The notes: a model not told the origin generated them from the letters alone. Positions 1-12,487 are shown, counted from the stretch's first letter. The stretch: 64,000 nt of DNA from Patagioenas fasciata (GCF_037038585.1 NC_092520.1:3238501-3302500), one strand, 5' to 3'. Made by a program: numbers and translations.

Positions 1-1976
1 TGCAAAAATACATTTGACTTGTGTTTTGTTTAAATAAGAAGAGGAAAGAGAAAACAAAGGAAAAAGTGACAGCCTCTCCCTCTTCTACTCTTGATGGAAA
101 GCCGCTGGTTAGAACAGAGGCAATCAGACATGGCATAGAGGAGGGTTTTGTAAAGCTTAACCTGGGGTTCGGCCTAACTTGATGTTTTTAAAGCCTAGTG
201 TGGGACCTGTCTTTGTGTTTTTGTGGTGTCACCTTCAGAGCAAAGGTTTGAGTTGCTGTCTGGCCACTCACGCTGAATTGATGAAGGTTTGATGGGCTAC
301 AATTGTGAGGATCAGAGGAGAAGGTGAAGTTTATTAAAAGAAGATAAAATCACACTGAAACAGCCCCGTCTGAAAAAAGGGGATCTGCAGGTCAAATATA
401 GCGAATTTCTGTGTGTATCTTGGTGCGGACGGAGCAGAATAACAAATTGTGTCTGCAGTAGATGTTTGCTGACCTGTGCTCCCTCTTCTGCAGGGCCGAG
501 GAGGAACCTTCTCACTGGGCGCTCCAATAATGATGCGTGTGGGGTGCATATATTCTTGAAAAATCCAGTTTTCCTCCTTTGATCACCTCAAAATTCCGTT
601 TTTATCATTTATAAAACCTTTGTTTTGTACCAAAAACTTCTAGCTTTGAGTTTTCTGCAGAACTTGGAAAAAAAAAATCTGTAATACCTGTAATTGGGTG
701 CTGGTATTTACCTAGAAAGTTGTGTTAATGTCTCCTTATTGCCTGGAGTGTATAATAGGAAATACAACTTTCGCCCCACAGTAAAACCCACTATTTTGGG
801 TCTTAAGTTGTGGAATACCAACACTTGCATAAATGGAAAATTTATATGTGTAGATTTTGTTCTAAATCAGAACGCTCTTGACTTTTCACTCAGAATACTT
901 AGTTATGGTGACACCCTCCTGCCAAGAGAATGGGAAACATCAATTTTGTGTTTGTTGGTCGTAACAGATGCAGCGAATGTAGCACTAAATGTCACCCTTC
1001 TGTAATTAAGCTGGAAAATAGGAGGATTTAATCTCCAGCAGTAGCATTGCCTAATTAAAGCATTGCCCTGCTAATTCTGTGGTGCGCTTTCACCAGAGAA
1101 ATTGAGATGCACAAGGAGTCGCTGAGCAGAAAACCAAGTTATTCTCTGCTAGGAGATGGAGCAAAGTTGATAGTTCCCAACTGATTTTATCCATGTCACA
1201 CTATCATTGTATTGAACTCACCTTTGTGCTTTATATATTCTGTTTCTCTAATGAAATTAATGATGGTTGTGATGGATGTGTGTAGTATGAAATCAGCAGC
1301 TCTTTTCCTGGTTGGAACTGGTCCAGGTTTGGGATAAGAGAAATCTGTTAGCATCACTGGTGGGTGATGCTGCCGAGCATCGTCAGGAGTTGATAATTAT
1401 TAGCACTTTTTTGGTCTTTACTAGTGTTGCTTTTTCCTGGGAAGCACAAAAATCAATGTGAAGTAGTGGTGGGTTTGGATTGTGGGTTTAGCTGGCGTGA
1501 TGACCACAGCCAGTTAATCTGGCAACTGGAACCAGATCCACCAGTGCCTTAAGGACAGAAATTGAGAAGTATACACTTAAAACAGCTACTACTAGCACTG
1601 AAAATGGACCCTGCATGTCTCATGTGCAATGTGTACGTATTTCTATGTTTTCCCGCAGACCTGGATTTCCAAACAGCATCTTCCCCTCACCTCGAGTTAC
1701 AGCTGAGATAAGAGACTTCCAGCCCACAGAGCTCTGAGAAAATATCAGCGCATGAAAGGAGGGAGAGTTTAAAATTGTTCTTGTTTGCAGTTCTTTTTTT
1801 CTGATAATGTTATTTTGGGTGACAGGCTAGATTAGAAATGTCATAAATGTTGTGATTTATACGTGACCCGTGCAGCTCTGTGCTTTTCTTTCTGCCCCGG
1901 TGATAACTTCAGCAATGTGATTATACAAACCCAAAAGGTTTAAGATGTGCTTCTGTTCTTTTTTCTTGTCTTCCAG
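1..1976. other. GDPD5 intron, no feature recognised
   Basis: The stretch is repeat-poor and AT-rich. No exon with family similarity and no CR1 is visible; an open frame at 694-1005 has no coding character. Confidence 0.6.
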
Positions 1977-2059
1977 CCTCCAGACGAGTACCACCTGATC
2001 TGGATCACATCTGATCTCATTTCATTTATCGTAATTGTAGGAGTTTTTATATTTCAGAA
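1977..2059 (+). CDS. GDPD5: GDPD5 exon encoding the final transmembrane helix
   Basis: The acceptor is a pyrimidine-rich tract ending ttccag at 1976. The exon reads in phase 0 from CCT CCA GAC and ends with AA at 2058-2059 before the donor gtaagt at 2060, leaving two bases of a split codon. About 20 residues from LIWITSD to VFIFQ are hydrophobic with few polar positions, as expected for a membrane helix followed by a basic cytoplasmic tail. No earlier coding exon is seen in 1-1976. Confidence 0.85.
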
Positions 2060-5000
2060 GTAAGTAGCATCGTTACAGCTCGACTCTCCTGTATTTGTGG
2101 TGTGTTTTTTGTTCAGAGCGTGGGGTTGGAGATGGTAGAGGTGAACACCGTGCTCCTCCGGTGTTTGGATCGCAATAGCAGGGAAACCGTTTGTTAAAAC
2201 ACCTTACAAAGACTGCAAACTATAATTCCACTTCTGAGATGTGGCATGGAATTGGATGCCGTGTCTGCTTTTTAAGATGAAACAAGACATCTCAAAATAC
2301 TGGTGATAGACGCCTTGCTCTGTTCATAAATGCGTGTGGGAGAGAAACTGTAAATGCTTTGGGGAAGTGGATGTTGAGAAGGAGATTGAAATGCCTTAAA
2401 GGAAGAAGAGATGTTTCGAGATTCCATCATTGTAATCTTCAAAAAGAACACGTTAGAGTTCTCTTAAATCAGCTTGTTCCCATTTGGCTGAAGAACTAGA
2501 AATATTATGATTTAGCAAATTGAATCAGTTGCTTAGTTTGATGCATAAAGTCTCTCCATTTTCCGAAGACAAGGCAGAGCAAGGACTAGATGAGGACATG
2601 GCAGGATCCCTGAAAACAAACGTGGAGCGTAAAACCTGGGAGCAGAGCAAGTTAAGACACTGGTAAATCAGGAAGATGGAAATCAGCTTCCTAATGACAG
2701 AGGTGGCCAAGCTACCCCTCCTCTTGATTATACTGGAGGAAACCACGGTGTTTTCTCCATCATGTGCCTTTTCTCCTGGGAGGCATTTTAGCTGTCAGTG
2801 GTGACAGTGTAATAACCCCCTCTGGGGAAAAAAACAGTGAGTTCAGAGAGAGCTGTGGTCCCTCCAGCGAGAAGCAGCATCTTTCTCCTGGGAAAATGTG
2901 TCATTCTTGAAAATCCATCCCCTCTTCCCCTGGCTCTATCATCTCATCTGCTTCGGCATGCACAAACAACTGTCCTCAAGACGTCAAGGGACTGGCACTT
3001 TCCTTCCTTCTTGTATCTGAAATGCCTTTGTGTTACAAGCAGCAGTTTAATTTGCTTCAGCCTCATGAGCCAGTGATTTTGCTGTCACGTTATCCCAGTT
3101 ATCATCTACTTGCAGTGATCTCTTTCCTTCCCCTGGGTGCTTAACTATCTGGATATCTTTCCCATAGTACAGTGGGTTATTATGCCAGCACCCGCTATGG
3201 ATTTGATTTTAGGCCAGATGTTTGGTCTGTTTATGATTGTGTCTAAATTAATGACTTGCACAGTCCCTGTGCCCAGTGGGTCCCCAATCCCAATGTGGGA
3301 TAATGGAGTGAGCAGTAGATTCAAAACTCTCCTCTCAGATTAAATTTCCTGAGAGCTAATGAAACCACTGACCAAGACAAGATTAACATTTCTTCAAAGA
3401 AGTCTTGTGATCTCAACTGTGGCCAATTAAGCCTCTTCTCCAGAAGGGTTGTGTTGTCTGGAAGCTTCCTCCGCTCCATCAAATTTGTCAGTTGGTTTAA
3501 TAAGAAATATCTCTGCTCTTTAGACCCTGTATTTCTCTGTCAGATTCAGAAATGCATGGAGGAGTCTGGAGACAGGGACTGACCTGTCTGAAGAGCAGAA
3601 TTTGAAGGCCAAGTTGATGAGATATTTGCAGTCTTTCACGTCACCTCCCAAAGTCAGTTTTAGATGGCTTTTCTGAATCAGACCCAGGGAACCACAGCTG
3701 AAAAAAATCAAAATGATTCGACCTTTTAAATGGGAACTCTAGGTCCCAAAACGAAATGATGTTCGCTTGGAGAGAGGGAGAAGTCACAAGCTATGTGGAC
3801 TTAGCGATAGCCGGACTCTTCCTCTCTGCACTGATTGAATTTCTTCTGGTTTGGGAGAGGTTTGATGGAGTAAGGCAAGAGGAAGCAGGGTAAGGAAGGA
3901 AAGCGTTATTTCAGGATTTCTCCTCCACCCTCAGTGTAAATGTGATGCAGGTGAGAAGAGCTGGGAGCTGCCACCAGCTTTCCTCAAGATCCATCAACCT
4001 GGAGCACTGAGCTCCCTGCCCGGCCTCCGGACCTGACGGAGAAAGGCAGATGCTCAGAGATGTCTGGCCACATGGCATCCATAGTAGCAGGGTCGAATGT
4101 CTTCTTTTGGATCTTTCCCTCAGGACCGCTCAACTCAAAGTCACTAGAAGGAAGGAGGAGAAAAATCTAGCACCAGAAGTTGGACTTTGTGCAGCAAAGG
4201 GCTTGTTCTTCCAAGAGTCTTGTGCCATTTCCCTGCCCTTCCAGTTTCTCCACCACATGAAAGAATTTGTAGCATCATCAAGGTCATATCAAAAGCAAAT
4301 CGTGGCAGAGTTGCCTGACAACTACCTGCTGATGTGATTCAGCTCTGGGAAATGGGGCTTGGCATTTGACCTTCAGTGTTGTGTGTGGTTGGTTTTCTTT
4401 GTTGTTGTTGTTGTTTTCTTTTCTCTCTTTATTTATTTATTTTTTTCTTTTTTCTGAAGTCATTTTTTTTTTGAGGGGGAAGGGGGGGCAAAACAGAGCT
4501 GCTTCCTTCATGCAAGGATGAGGGGGGTGGGTGGGAAAAGAGCCACCGCTTCGATGTGCTCGTCCTGTCTCCTACGCATGGCTTGTGTCTCCTCCATAGC
4601 CACAGGTGGGGATGGCTCCTGCTGTTCTGCTTCAGCCCCCGTGACAGGACCGTGGCAGCCCCTCCGGAGGGGAAATACCAACTGTGATGACTTCTAACTG
4701 ATCTTTTCTTTTATTTTGCCTCTTTGCCTTGTTTATTTTCTTACTGCTCTGACTGTTGTGCATGTTCCTCCTCTTTCTCTCTCTGCTGCATTCTGGCATC
4801 TCACAGCTATCACATGATCAGGTAATTCTGGTGCTTTCCTCCTCTTTCTCTTGATTTTTTTTCTTTTCATTCAACCTTCCTTCTTTTCTTTCTCCCTCTC
4901 TGTGTTTCGGCTTCACTGCAGATGGACAGGGCAGGACACAGCTTTTCACGATGCTTTCAAACATCTGGCTTCACAGGGGGACCATAAGGGTGTGAACGTT

Positions 5001-8000
5001 GCATGGTCCATAGCAATGAGCACCACAGGAGCCTGAAGCTGAGGCCGGTAGATGTTTTGAAGGCAATCTGACCTTCTGTTGCAATGGTCTAAGCTGCTGC
5101 CTTTTAAAACAACTCTATTCTGACATCCTGTAGTGTATTGTAATTGGTAAATTCCCCGTGGATGTAATGCTTTCTCCATGGAAATAATCCCGCTGCAAAA
5201 CATCCCACTCCATCCTGTATTTACTGGGGTTTTTTGAGACCAACCTCTTCTAAATTGGCCAATTCGAAAGAAAATAATGTAACTCATATAATTATATAAA
5301 GTATCACTTCTTTAGCCCTGGTAATGAATTAATAAAACAAATAAATAGAAAGGTTTGGCTCATCAATTGCTGCACTCAGAGCTTGGGATCTTTCAGCGGT
5401 CTTTTCCCACTTACACCACTGTGAAATTGGAAATGCAGCGTGAAAATAAACGGCATTGCCTGCGATGCTGGATTTTGAAGTGCTGTCAATTGGAAACCCG
5501 GATTTCTCCTTGTATTTGGCTGTTTCCTCACCAGTCGTTCTCACCCCCTTGGAGGGAACCGCTGTTGCTTTTCTGCAGTAAAGCCTCCACCGCGTCCGTA
5601 CTCGGACCCAACTCTTCACGTGTTACCTTCTCCATTCCTTCTGCTGTGTGCCATGAGGTTGTGTAATATTACTGAGGATTTGGCTACTCCCTCCCCATGC
5701 TTATCTGTCCCTTTCCCTCTGCCCACCCACCACCTCGGGGGTTGGGGTTGGCCACCTGCTCCATGAGGTACCTTGGACTTGCGGCGTTACGTCCTCGCGG
5801 CATCTCCCCAAACAAGGCTTTGGGGCTGGGCTGAGCCCTTCTATGGGTGCATGGTGGTTGGGTGTTTTCCTCTTCTCACCTTCCCCTTGCTTGTGAGTAA
5901 GGAGAAGACAGGCCTGGAGGAGTTGGGTAGGCTGTAGACGAGAGCGGTCGCAGGATGGGGACCGCGGTTGCGGCTGGTTTGGCTCTTTGCTTGCTCCATC
6001 TTATCACCTCGGTACCAATCAACCCCCTTTTCCTCCCAACCCTACCCATCTCTTTTCCCTATCATTTAGCATCTCCCCCTCCAACCCAAGGGTCCGGACG
6101 TGGCCCTAACGTGGTCTGTGCTGTCTCTGTGTTGTTGTCCCAGTATTTTTTAGTCTGTTCCCACCCCGTGTCCGTCTGGTCCGCTTTGACGCCAACATCC
6201 CAGAACGAGACCCACCTGCTGTCTGTCTGACCTTTTTGCACGCTGCTGTCCTAAACGTGGCCGATTACAACACAGTCCAAGGGGGTAGGAGAGGTGCTGT
6301 TTTTCTATTAAACGAGCTTTCTGGAGACCCAAAGGCTACCGAGCACAGCAGAAAGTATTTGACATGATGTTGATTGGATTTGCATAGTGATTAAATGTAT
6401 TGGTGGCTCTTCTAAGTGGGTGTTTCAAAGTACCCTTGAAAAAATGGGGTTACCCTTTCCTAGTTTGTTCAATCACAGCAATGCACCCCTGTGAGAGGAA
6501 TCATTGGCACCTCATCCATATTTAACCACCATGGGAGGTGGAAAGCAGAGCAGTCAGTGCTTGTTCCTCTTGAAAGGAGGAGAAAAGCCCTTGGTCCCTG
6601 CACCCCTCTGAGGCCGGGCTGTGCCCCAAAATGGTCCAAAACTCTCCATGGGACCTCTAGGACCTATGGGCAAGAGATCATTGTGCCTTTTGGCCGTGCA
6701 GCCCAGCTTGATGCTGAAAATTCTGATGTTGTGAACAAAGAAAAGACTCATCATAGCAATATGTTTTGGACCTGATTGTCGATTTAGGAGCATCTAGTGC
6801 TTTGAGATCCATTGCGCTTGCAACCACATTGACCTTAGTGGGATCTGCCTGCATGGGACACTAACAGTAAAAGTGATTGTTTTCCAAGTCTAAGTGTCTC
6901 AGCTTAGATGATCATAGAATCACAGGATCATTTTGATTGGAAAAGACCCCCAAGATCATAGAGTCCAACAATTAGCTCAAACCTGGCGCTACCCATGTCC
7001 CTGAGAACCTCATGTCCATCTGTCAAACCCCTTCAGGGATGGTGACTCCACCACTGCCCTGGGCAGCCTGTTCCAATGTCCCACAGCCTTTTCCGTGAAG
7101 AATTTTTTCCTAATATCCAATCTAAAACTCCCCTGGTGCAACTTGAGGCCATTTCCTCTGTCCTATCGCTTGTTACTTGGGAGAAGAGACCAACACCCAC
7201 CATGCTCCAATCTCCTTTCAGGTAGTTGTAGACAGCAATAAGGTGATTATAATAGAAGAAAAATATTTTCTTGTTTTTTTTATATACTTTAATGTCTTTT
7301 TCACCTTGTGCCTCCTCTGTGTTGCTTCTCTCCATGGGTCCGTGGGCTGTGTTGTGTTACCATCCCACCCCCTCTTTCTGTAGCAGAGCACCCCTTTTAT
7401 CCACACCCTGGTCATGGCCTGAGGATGGATGTCAGTGCTGGGATTTGGGATGGGGATGGAAACCCCATGACATCACCACCAGCTAGATTTTCTTGGAAAA
7501 ATTACAGAACCTCTCTTGTGGATGTTATTTTGTCAGGTTGTTGCTGTGGACCCAGATTAGAGATGTGCGGGGCTTCCCAAATCTGCTTCTGGGGCTGGGG
7601 AGGGGGTTAGAAATTTAAGAGAAGGTGGTTGTCACCCTAAAAAAAACAACAAAAAAATCACCTTCTCTTGTGTGGTTGAGCCGCTAGATGGTGCCAGAAG
7701 ATCAGAAACCAAATAAGTCACCCTAAATCCCTGCTGTTTCTCCATCAAAGAGGCACATAACCTCTCTGGCTCCAGCAGGAATAATGAGATTTAATTTAAA
7801 GCCTTTTTCTGTGGTCAGAAGGTAGGATGAATATTTGGGGTGTGGACTATGAGAGCCTGGCCTGAACAGCATCCTCTGCAATGGGATTTGCATTGTTTGA
7901 GCCCACCAAGCCCTGGTTTCTCCTGTTGCAGCAGCAGATCCATCTTTGATTCCAAATTCTAGCAGCGCTGCAGCCAAGGGGCTGCTATAGGGGTGCTCTC

Positions 8001-10239
8001 AGGCTAAAACAAAACCCAGTTATAAAAGCAAAATCCCTCTTGAACATGCTGCCACTGCTTGTTACTAACATCAGTGATTTTCTTTACATGCATTCAATAA
8101 TGAGAATAAAAGTCTGGCTAATTTTAAGTCAAGCCAATTTCTCCTCAGCCTCATATTGTTCATGTGGTAAAAACTTTTGGGTGAATGCTGAGTTTCATCA
8201 AGGCTTAAAAAGTGTGGAGTTTGGGGTAGAAGCATTTAAGCAAATCGTGTTGAAGGGGGACCATATGTGACAGCTGCCTGCATGGGGACAGTGTCTTTGC
8301 TGCATGTCAGGTTTGAGACCTTAATTGGTCCTTGAGGTCTCTTCTTCCACAAGTGTGAACATTTAATAAGGTGAGGAAGGGGTTTTGGTTTCTGTACTTG
8401 GCTTGGTCTCCTGTTCCATCTTTCCAACCCTAAGAGTCAAAATAGTGAAAATAATCCTACCTTGTTAGGGCAGCTGGATAGTTGATGTGATAGATAGGGG
8501 TTATTGGCAGTTCTTGGTGAAATTAGAGGAATTAGGGTGCTCAAGGTGGTTAGAGATTACCTGATTTTATCTCCGTTCCCCCTCTGAGATAACATCATCT
8601 CTGAACATCCTCCTACCATGTGGGGTTGCATAGGTGCAAAGGAGCAAAGATGTGAGGGTTTTGGGACTTGTTGGTCCCCACGTTGTTGGTGGTCGCTTGT
8701 ATTGAGGTTGCTCCCATGGTTGAGGAGGCCAACCACTGATATCCCCCTCTTGTCTTGCAGGTGGCGTCTAGGAAGCATCAGGACCTACAACCCGGAGCAG
8801 ATCATGCTCAGTGCTGCTGTCCGCCGCTCCAGCCGGGATGTCAAGATCATGAAGGAGAAGCTGATCTTCTCAGGTATGGATGGGGCTGGTCGGTTAGAGC
8901 CCTTTGCTCCATACCTCAGCTGTCACCCTGCTGATGGAAGAGGTGGTCTTAATATAGGTGTCATCTTCTGCCAGTGGGACAGGGTGGCTGGACTGATCCT
9001 GCTGCACTGAACCACCCATGGGATATGGTCATGGCTTACCATCCCGAACTGGTGCAGGTCTGAGCATTGATTTGCACAGAAATCCTGCATTTAGCTTCTC
9101 AAGTGATGCCATGCAGGTCTCTTATATTGTCACACATCATCTCTGTTCTAAATTGTCAACAGTGCACCAAAAACTGTAAAACCCATTAAAATAATGGCTT
9201 GGGTCAGCACAAAGTGGTGATGAGTTTGGGGTTGACCTGGAGTTCAATGGCTCTGTGGATTGAGGGGTTCCTGATATCCTTGTGGTCCTCCCAGTGTTTA
9301 TTTGTGGTGGAACACGCTGGCAACGTGTCCATCTCACCCCACCTGTAAGGAATATCTCAGAAATCAGCATAAAGAGCATAAAATGTCACAGAATCGTTGG
9401 GGTTGGAAGGGGACCTCTGGTGATCATCTAGTCCAACCCACCTGCTAAAGCAGGGTCACCAGAGCAGATTGCACATGAAGTGTCCAGGATATGTCCTAGA
9501 TAGAAAAAATTCCTAGAGGGTAGGAGATATGTATGTATGTATGTGTGTGTGTATATATATATTTTCCTCTGAAACAAATGTTCTTGCTTAAGGTGAGTAT
9601 TTACAATTAAAAATATTAGTGGTTGCACATTTTTCATAGTGAGATTATAGAACTCTCCCCTTATCCAGAACAGCAAATTTGAGTAGAGATTAAGTTCACG
9701 TATTTTGCACCCTTTTTACACAGGTGACTGAATCAGTTTATAGCATAGTGTCACAAGTGATGGGAGGTCCAGTTTTGCCTCTGATGGTGGCAGGATTGTC
9801 AGAGTGTAGATATTTAGATGTGAACTCCTATTTGAAGGCAGATGCTGCTCAGAACTGGTTTTAAATTGGTGCAGTGTTGCTAAACCTGGGGTGAAATCCT
9901 TGTAGGATCATAGAATGTCCTGAGTTGGAAGGGACTCACGAGTATAATTGAGTCCAACTCCTGTCCTTGTATAGGACAACTCCACAGCTCACACCATGTA
10001 TCTGAGGGTGATGGATCCCATCTGGTAGAACTGCTCAGTGCCTCAGTTTCCCTATCCATGGGTGACTCTCGTGGCTTACACCACTATGACAATGTCCCCA
10101 CCTTCCTTCTCTACCCTCCCCAGAGATCAACAATGGCGTGGAGACCACGGACGAGCTGTCCCTCTGCTCCGAGAACGGCTACGCCAACGAGATGGTCACC
10201 CCCACGGATCACCGGGACACCAAGCTGCGGATGAACTGA
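1977..10239 (+). CDS. GDPD5: GDPD5 (GDE2), 3' part of gene: last transmembrane helix and cytoplasmic tail
   Basis: Three exons (1977-2059, 8761-8873, 10124-10239) join in frame with GT-AG borders and end at TGA 10237-10239. The peptide begins [17 protein letters not shown], runs through a hydrophobic helix ending VGVFIFQK, continues [20 protein letters not shown] and [10 protein letters not shown], and ends DTKLRMN. This matches my memory of the C-terminus of GDPD5, a six-pass membrane glycerophosphodiester phosphodiesterase whose catalytic domain is extracellular. The family is known for cleaving GPI-anchored proteins such as RECK, for promoting motor-neuron differentiation, and for hydrolysing glycerophosphocholine. 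Only the last helix and tail are here; the catalytic domain and start codon lie upstream of the window. The tail end differs most from the mammalian protein as I recall it, while the WRLG...EKLIF block is strongly conserved. The downstream neighbour KLHL35 on the same strand fits mammalian synteny. A database alignment was not possible. Confidence 0.88.
4807..4821 (+). CDS. GDPD5: Candidate 15-nt alternative microexon of GDPD5
   Basis: A long pyrimidine tract ends tctcacag at 4806, is followed by 15 nt, then by the donor gtaatt at 4822. Inserted between the exons ending 2059 and starting 8761, it keeps the frame and turns K-W into N-Y-H-M-I-R-W, adding five residues immediately after the last helix. 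The strong acceptor, good donor and multiple-of-three length support it. I do not recall this insert in the main mammalian isoform, so if used it is probably alternative. There is no direct proof of splicing. Confidence 0.4.
6911..7245 (-). mobile_element. CR1 3' fragment, minus
   Basis: The plus strand starts ATCATAGAATCACAGGATCA (reverse of the CR1 tail) and contains GGGCAGCCTGTTCCAATGTC. It ends at about 7245 in the AGGTAGTTGTAGACAGCAA segment. CR1 elements replicate by target-primed reverse transcription and are usually 5'-truncated, as here. It lies in the large GDPD5 intron. Confidence 0.93.
7617..7669. repeat. Perfect 11-bp inverted repeat in GDPD5 intron
   Basis: AAGAGAAGGTG (7617-7627) and CACCTTCTCTT (7659-7669) flank an A-rich loop. 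Confidence 0.8.
8761..8873 (+). CDS. GDPD5: GDPD5 exon encoding the conserved juxtamembrane tail
   Basis: The acceptor tgtcttgcag ends at 8760. The first G completes the split codon AA|G, then the exon reads [37 protein letters not shown]. It ends with a single G at 8873 before the donor gtatgg. This is the best conserved part of the cytoplasmic tail and the main basis for the gene call. The serine- and arginine-rich centre could be a phosphorylation site, but that is inference. Confidence 0.9.
9385..9493 (-). mobile_element. CR1 3' fragment, minus, short
   Basis: GTCACAGAATCGTTGGGGTT followed by CAGGGTCACCAGAGCAGATT marks a CR1 subfamily also seen at 19308 and 61291. It lies in the last GDPD5 intron. 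Confidence 0.85.
9529..9562. repeat. (ATGT)n/(TG)n/(TA)n compound microsatellite
   Basis: ATGTATGTATGTATG passes into GTGTGTGT and then TATATATATA. Confidence 0.9.
9906..10013 (-). mobile_element. CR1 3' fragment, minus, short
   Basis: ATCATAGAATGTCCTGAGTT and ACAGCTCACACC mark the same subfamily as 10894 and 53147. It ends about 110 bp before the GDPD5 terminal coding exon. Confidence 0.85.
10124..10239 (+). CDS. GDPD5: GDPD5 terminal coding exon
   Basis: The acceptor ctccccag ends at 10123. AG joins the preceding G to give E, then [20 protein letters not shown] and [17 protein letters not shown], with stop TGA at 10237-10239. The tail is acidic and serine/threonine rich. A CR1 fragment ends about 110 bp upstream in the intron. 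Codon third positions are visibly more GC-rich than in the flanking intron, as expected of coding sequence. Confidence 0.88.
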
Positions 10240-10508
10240 GGGGCTCCAAACCCAACCCCGGCGTGTGGCCACCCCCGTGTTTGCTCCAGCCATGAGAGCC
10301 GTGCTCTCCTGCTCGCTCTGGGATGGGAACCTTTCAGGAACTGCTGGTTGGGCAGAGACCCCTTCCCATACCCCATCACTGGCTACTCCACCTCCCTGGT
10401 TGTGAGGTTGGGGGGCTGATTTTTGTAAATATGTAGAAAATTGGAATTTTTTTGTCTTTTTTTTTTTGAGTGTAACTTTTCCAGGGCATGAGTGGAAATA
10501 CCGTGTTC

Positions 10509-10514
10509 ATTAAA
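10509..10514 (+). terminator. GDPD5: Proximal poly(A) signal ATTAAA of GDPD5
   Basis: ATTAAA lies 270 nt after the stop codon with a T/G-rich downstream stretch (cttgatgtgatgg). It is the commonest variant of the poly(A) hexamer and would give a short-UTR transcript. Confidence 0.4.
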
Positions 10515-10893
10515 TCCTCAACCTTATGGCTGAAGTTATTTGAATCTTGATGTGATGGCCTGAATACCCTTGGGATGTTTTGGGATAAACGTGTTGGACG
10601 TGTCTCCCCTTTCTCCCCCTTGCCCTGCTCCCCTCCTTCCCTTGGTGCAGTGGCTGTGTAGCTGAATGTTGTGGTATTTTTGTGAAGTGTTGGGTTTTTT
10701 AAATACTTTTTTGTTTGTTTGTTCCCTCCACTTTCTTGGACAATGAAGTTTTTAGCTCTAATGTAAGAAGAGACTGTTGGGAGGAGAGAAGCTTTCCTAG
10801 GAGAGGAGATAGCACCACTCTTCCTGGATGAAATTCAGAACCAGGGAAGGGGCTGTACTCAGTCACTTGGGCACCTTCTCCCTGTCCCATCCT

Positions 10894-11240
10894 CACAGAA
10901 TCATAGAATGTCCTTGGTTGGAAGGGACCCACAAGGTCATGGAGTCCAACTCCTGTCCCTGCAATGACAACCCCACAGTTCACACCGTGTGTCTGAGGGC
11001 ATTGTCCAGTCTCTTCTTGAACACTGTCAGGTTGGGGCTGTGACACCTCCCTGGGGAGCCTGTTCCAGTGTCCAGCACCTCTGGGTGAAGAACCTTTTCC
11101 TCATATCCAACCTAAACCTCCCCTGGCACATCTTCCTGCCATTCCCTCGCGTTCTGCCATTGGTCACCAGAGAGAAGAGATTGATTCTTACCCTTCCTTC
11201 TCCCCTTGTGAGGAAGCTGTAGACCTGTAGTAGCTGTAAA
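10894..11240 (-). mobile_element. CR1 3' fragment, minus, inside probable GDPD5 3' UTR
   Basis: CACAGAATCATAGAATGTCC begins the reverse tail; the body continues through CTCCCTGGGGAGCCTGTTCC to about 11240. If the distal poly(A) site is used, this element is transcribed antisense in GDPD5 mRNA. Confidence 0.92.
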
Positions 11241-12487
11241 CAGCTACTCGGTCCTGTTCTCTTTCCCCAAAGCCTGGATGCTCACAGGGGAATGGCCTTC
11301 TTGAAATGTCCTGCTGCAGTCTTGAAGGCAAATCCTGAGTGTTGTCTCTAGATTGGTCTCTGCTGGCAGCAATGCTTTGATTTTTTTATTCCCCCGCCCC
11401 CTTTTTCTTTCTTTCTTTGTGTATTCTCAGTGAGTTGGGTTCTGTTGGGAGCCCAGATGGCTTGCAAAACAAGCAATGCCATGAGCACCATCACCACTCA
11501 GATCTGGCTAAAGTGCCTGCCACTCCACGTGGCATTTGCAGTCGGTCCCTTTGCTTCCCCATCCTTGCACCCATGCAGGAAAAACAGGAGGTGAGTGCAG
11601 GATGTGCTTCCCCCACTGAGATGCTCGTGGGTGAAAGAGTTGTAAATAGCTTAGAAGGTGAAGCAGCCCCAGAGTGTAATTTATTCCTGCAGGTAGACCT
11701 TTCCTCCTTGCTTTAACAGCAGAACCTTTGAAAGCTGTATGTTCACATTCTCCAAAGGAGCGATGGTCTTGCAGCTGACAGGCTCATGAAGGCAAGAGCT
11801 TTCATCAGCATGTTTCCAATGCAAAAGGCTTTAAACCAAAATCCTAGGCCAGAAGCCAAAAGAAAAACAAACCAAAAAAACCAACCAAACAATAAAAACC
11901 CGAACTTATAAACTGAGTAGATGACAGTTGCATTGTATTTGCTCCCCAAAACAGCTCACAGCCAGCCCCAGGGTGGTCTCAGGTCTCTGCTCTTGACCTT
12001 CAAGACCTTGTAGAGAGGAGATGGTTTTTGGGTCACTTTGCTGTTCGCACGGAGCCGGTTCCCAAGGCAGCCGGAGCCAGCCAGAAGGCTGCCGGAGCTT
12101 GTGAATGGGTCTTGGCTCTGTCCCCATGGCCTTCTGCTGTTGGGTTGCTCCTTTCCTTCCGGATCTTGGTCAATACAACACGCAACATCAGAAATCCCAT
12201 TGAGCACCGGCTTCCTTTGAAGTGTCCACTGCATTGAAATTGATGAGGCCATCGAAGTTATTTCCTGTGGAGGGAACGGGAGTTGAGGCTGAGTCTTTGG
12301 GCGCTGGACAAACTGGGCTGCAGAGCCTGTGGGTGGGTGGGAGAAGTCACCATGCAGAGAAGGTGGTCTGGGGGATGCTGATGTGCATCACATTCAACAC
12401 GCAAAGCAGGCTTGGAAAGGTCAAAACCAAGCAACGATTGAAAAACAGCCTCGAGCAGTTTGTTCTTGTTTTGGCAGCACTGAACCA

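Larger units (their letters stand above)
2060..8760 (+). other. GDPD5: Large GDPD5 intron
   Basis: 6.7 kb between donor gtaagt and acceptor cttgcag. It holds the candidate microexon 4807-4821, one CR1 (6911-7245), T-rich low-complexity DNA near 4390-4480, and otherwise nothing recognised. Confidence 0.8.

Noticed and set aside
694..1005. 103-residue open frame near the window start as a GDPD5 exon
   Set aside because: No similarity to the expected upstream GDPD5 sequence and no suitable splice sites around it.
4918..5040. Possible exon after cttcactgcag at 4920
   Set aside because: The resulting peptide does not resemble GDPD5, and no donor keeps the frame between the known exons.
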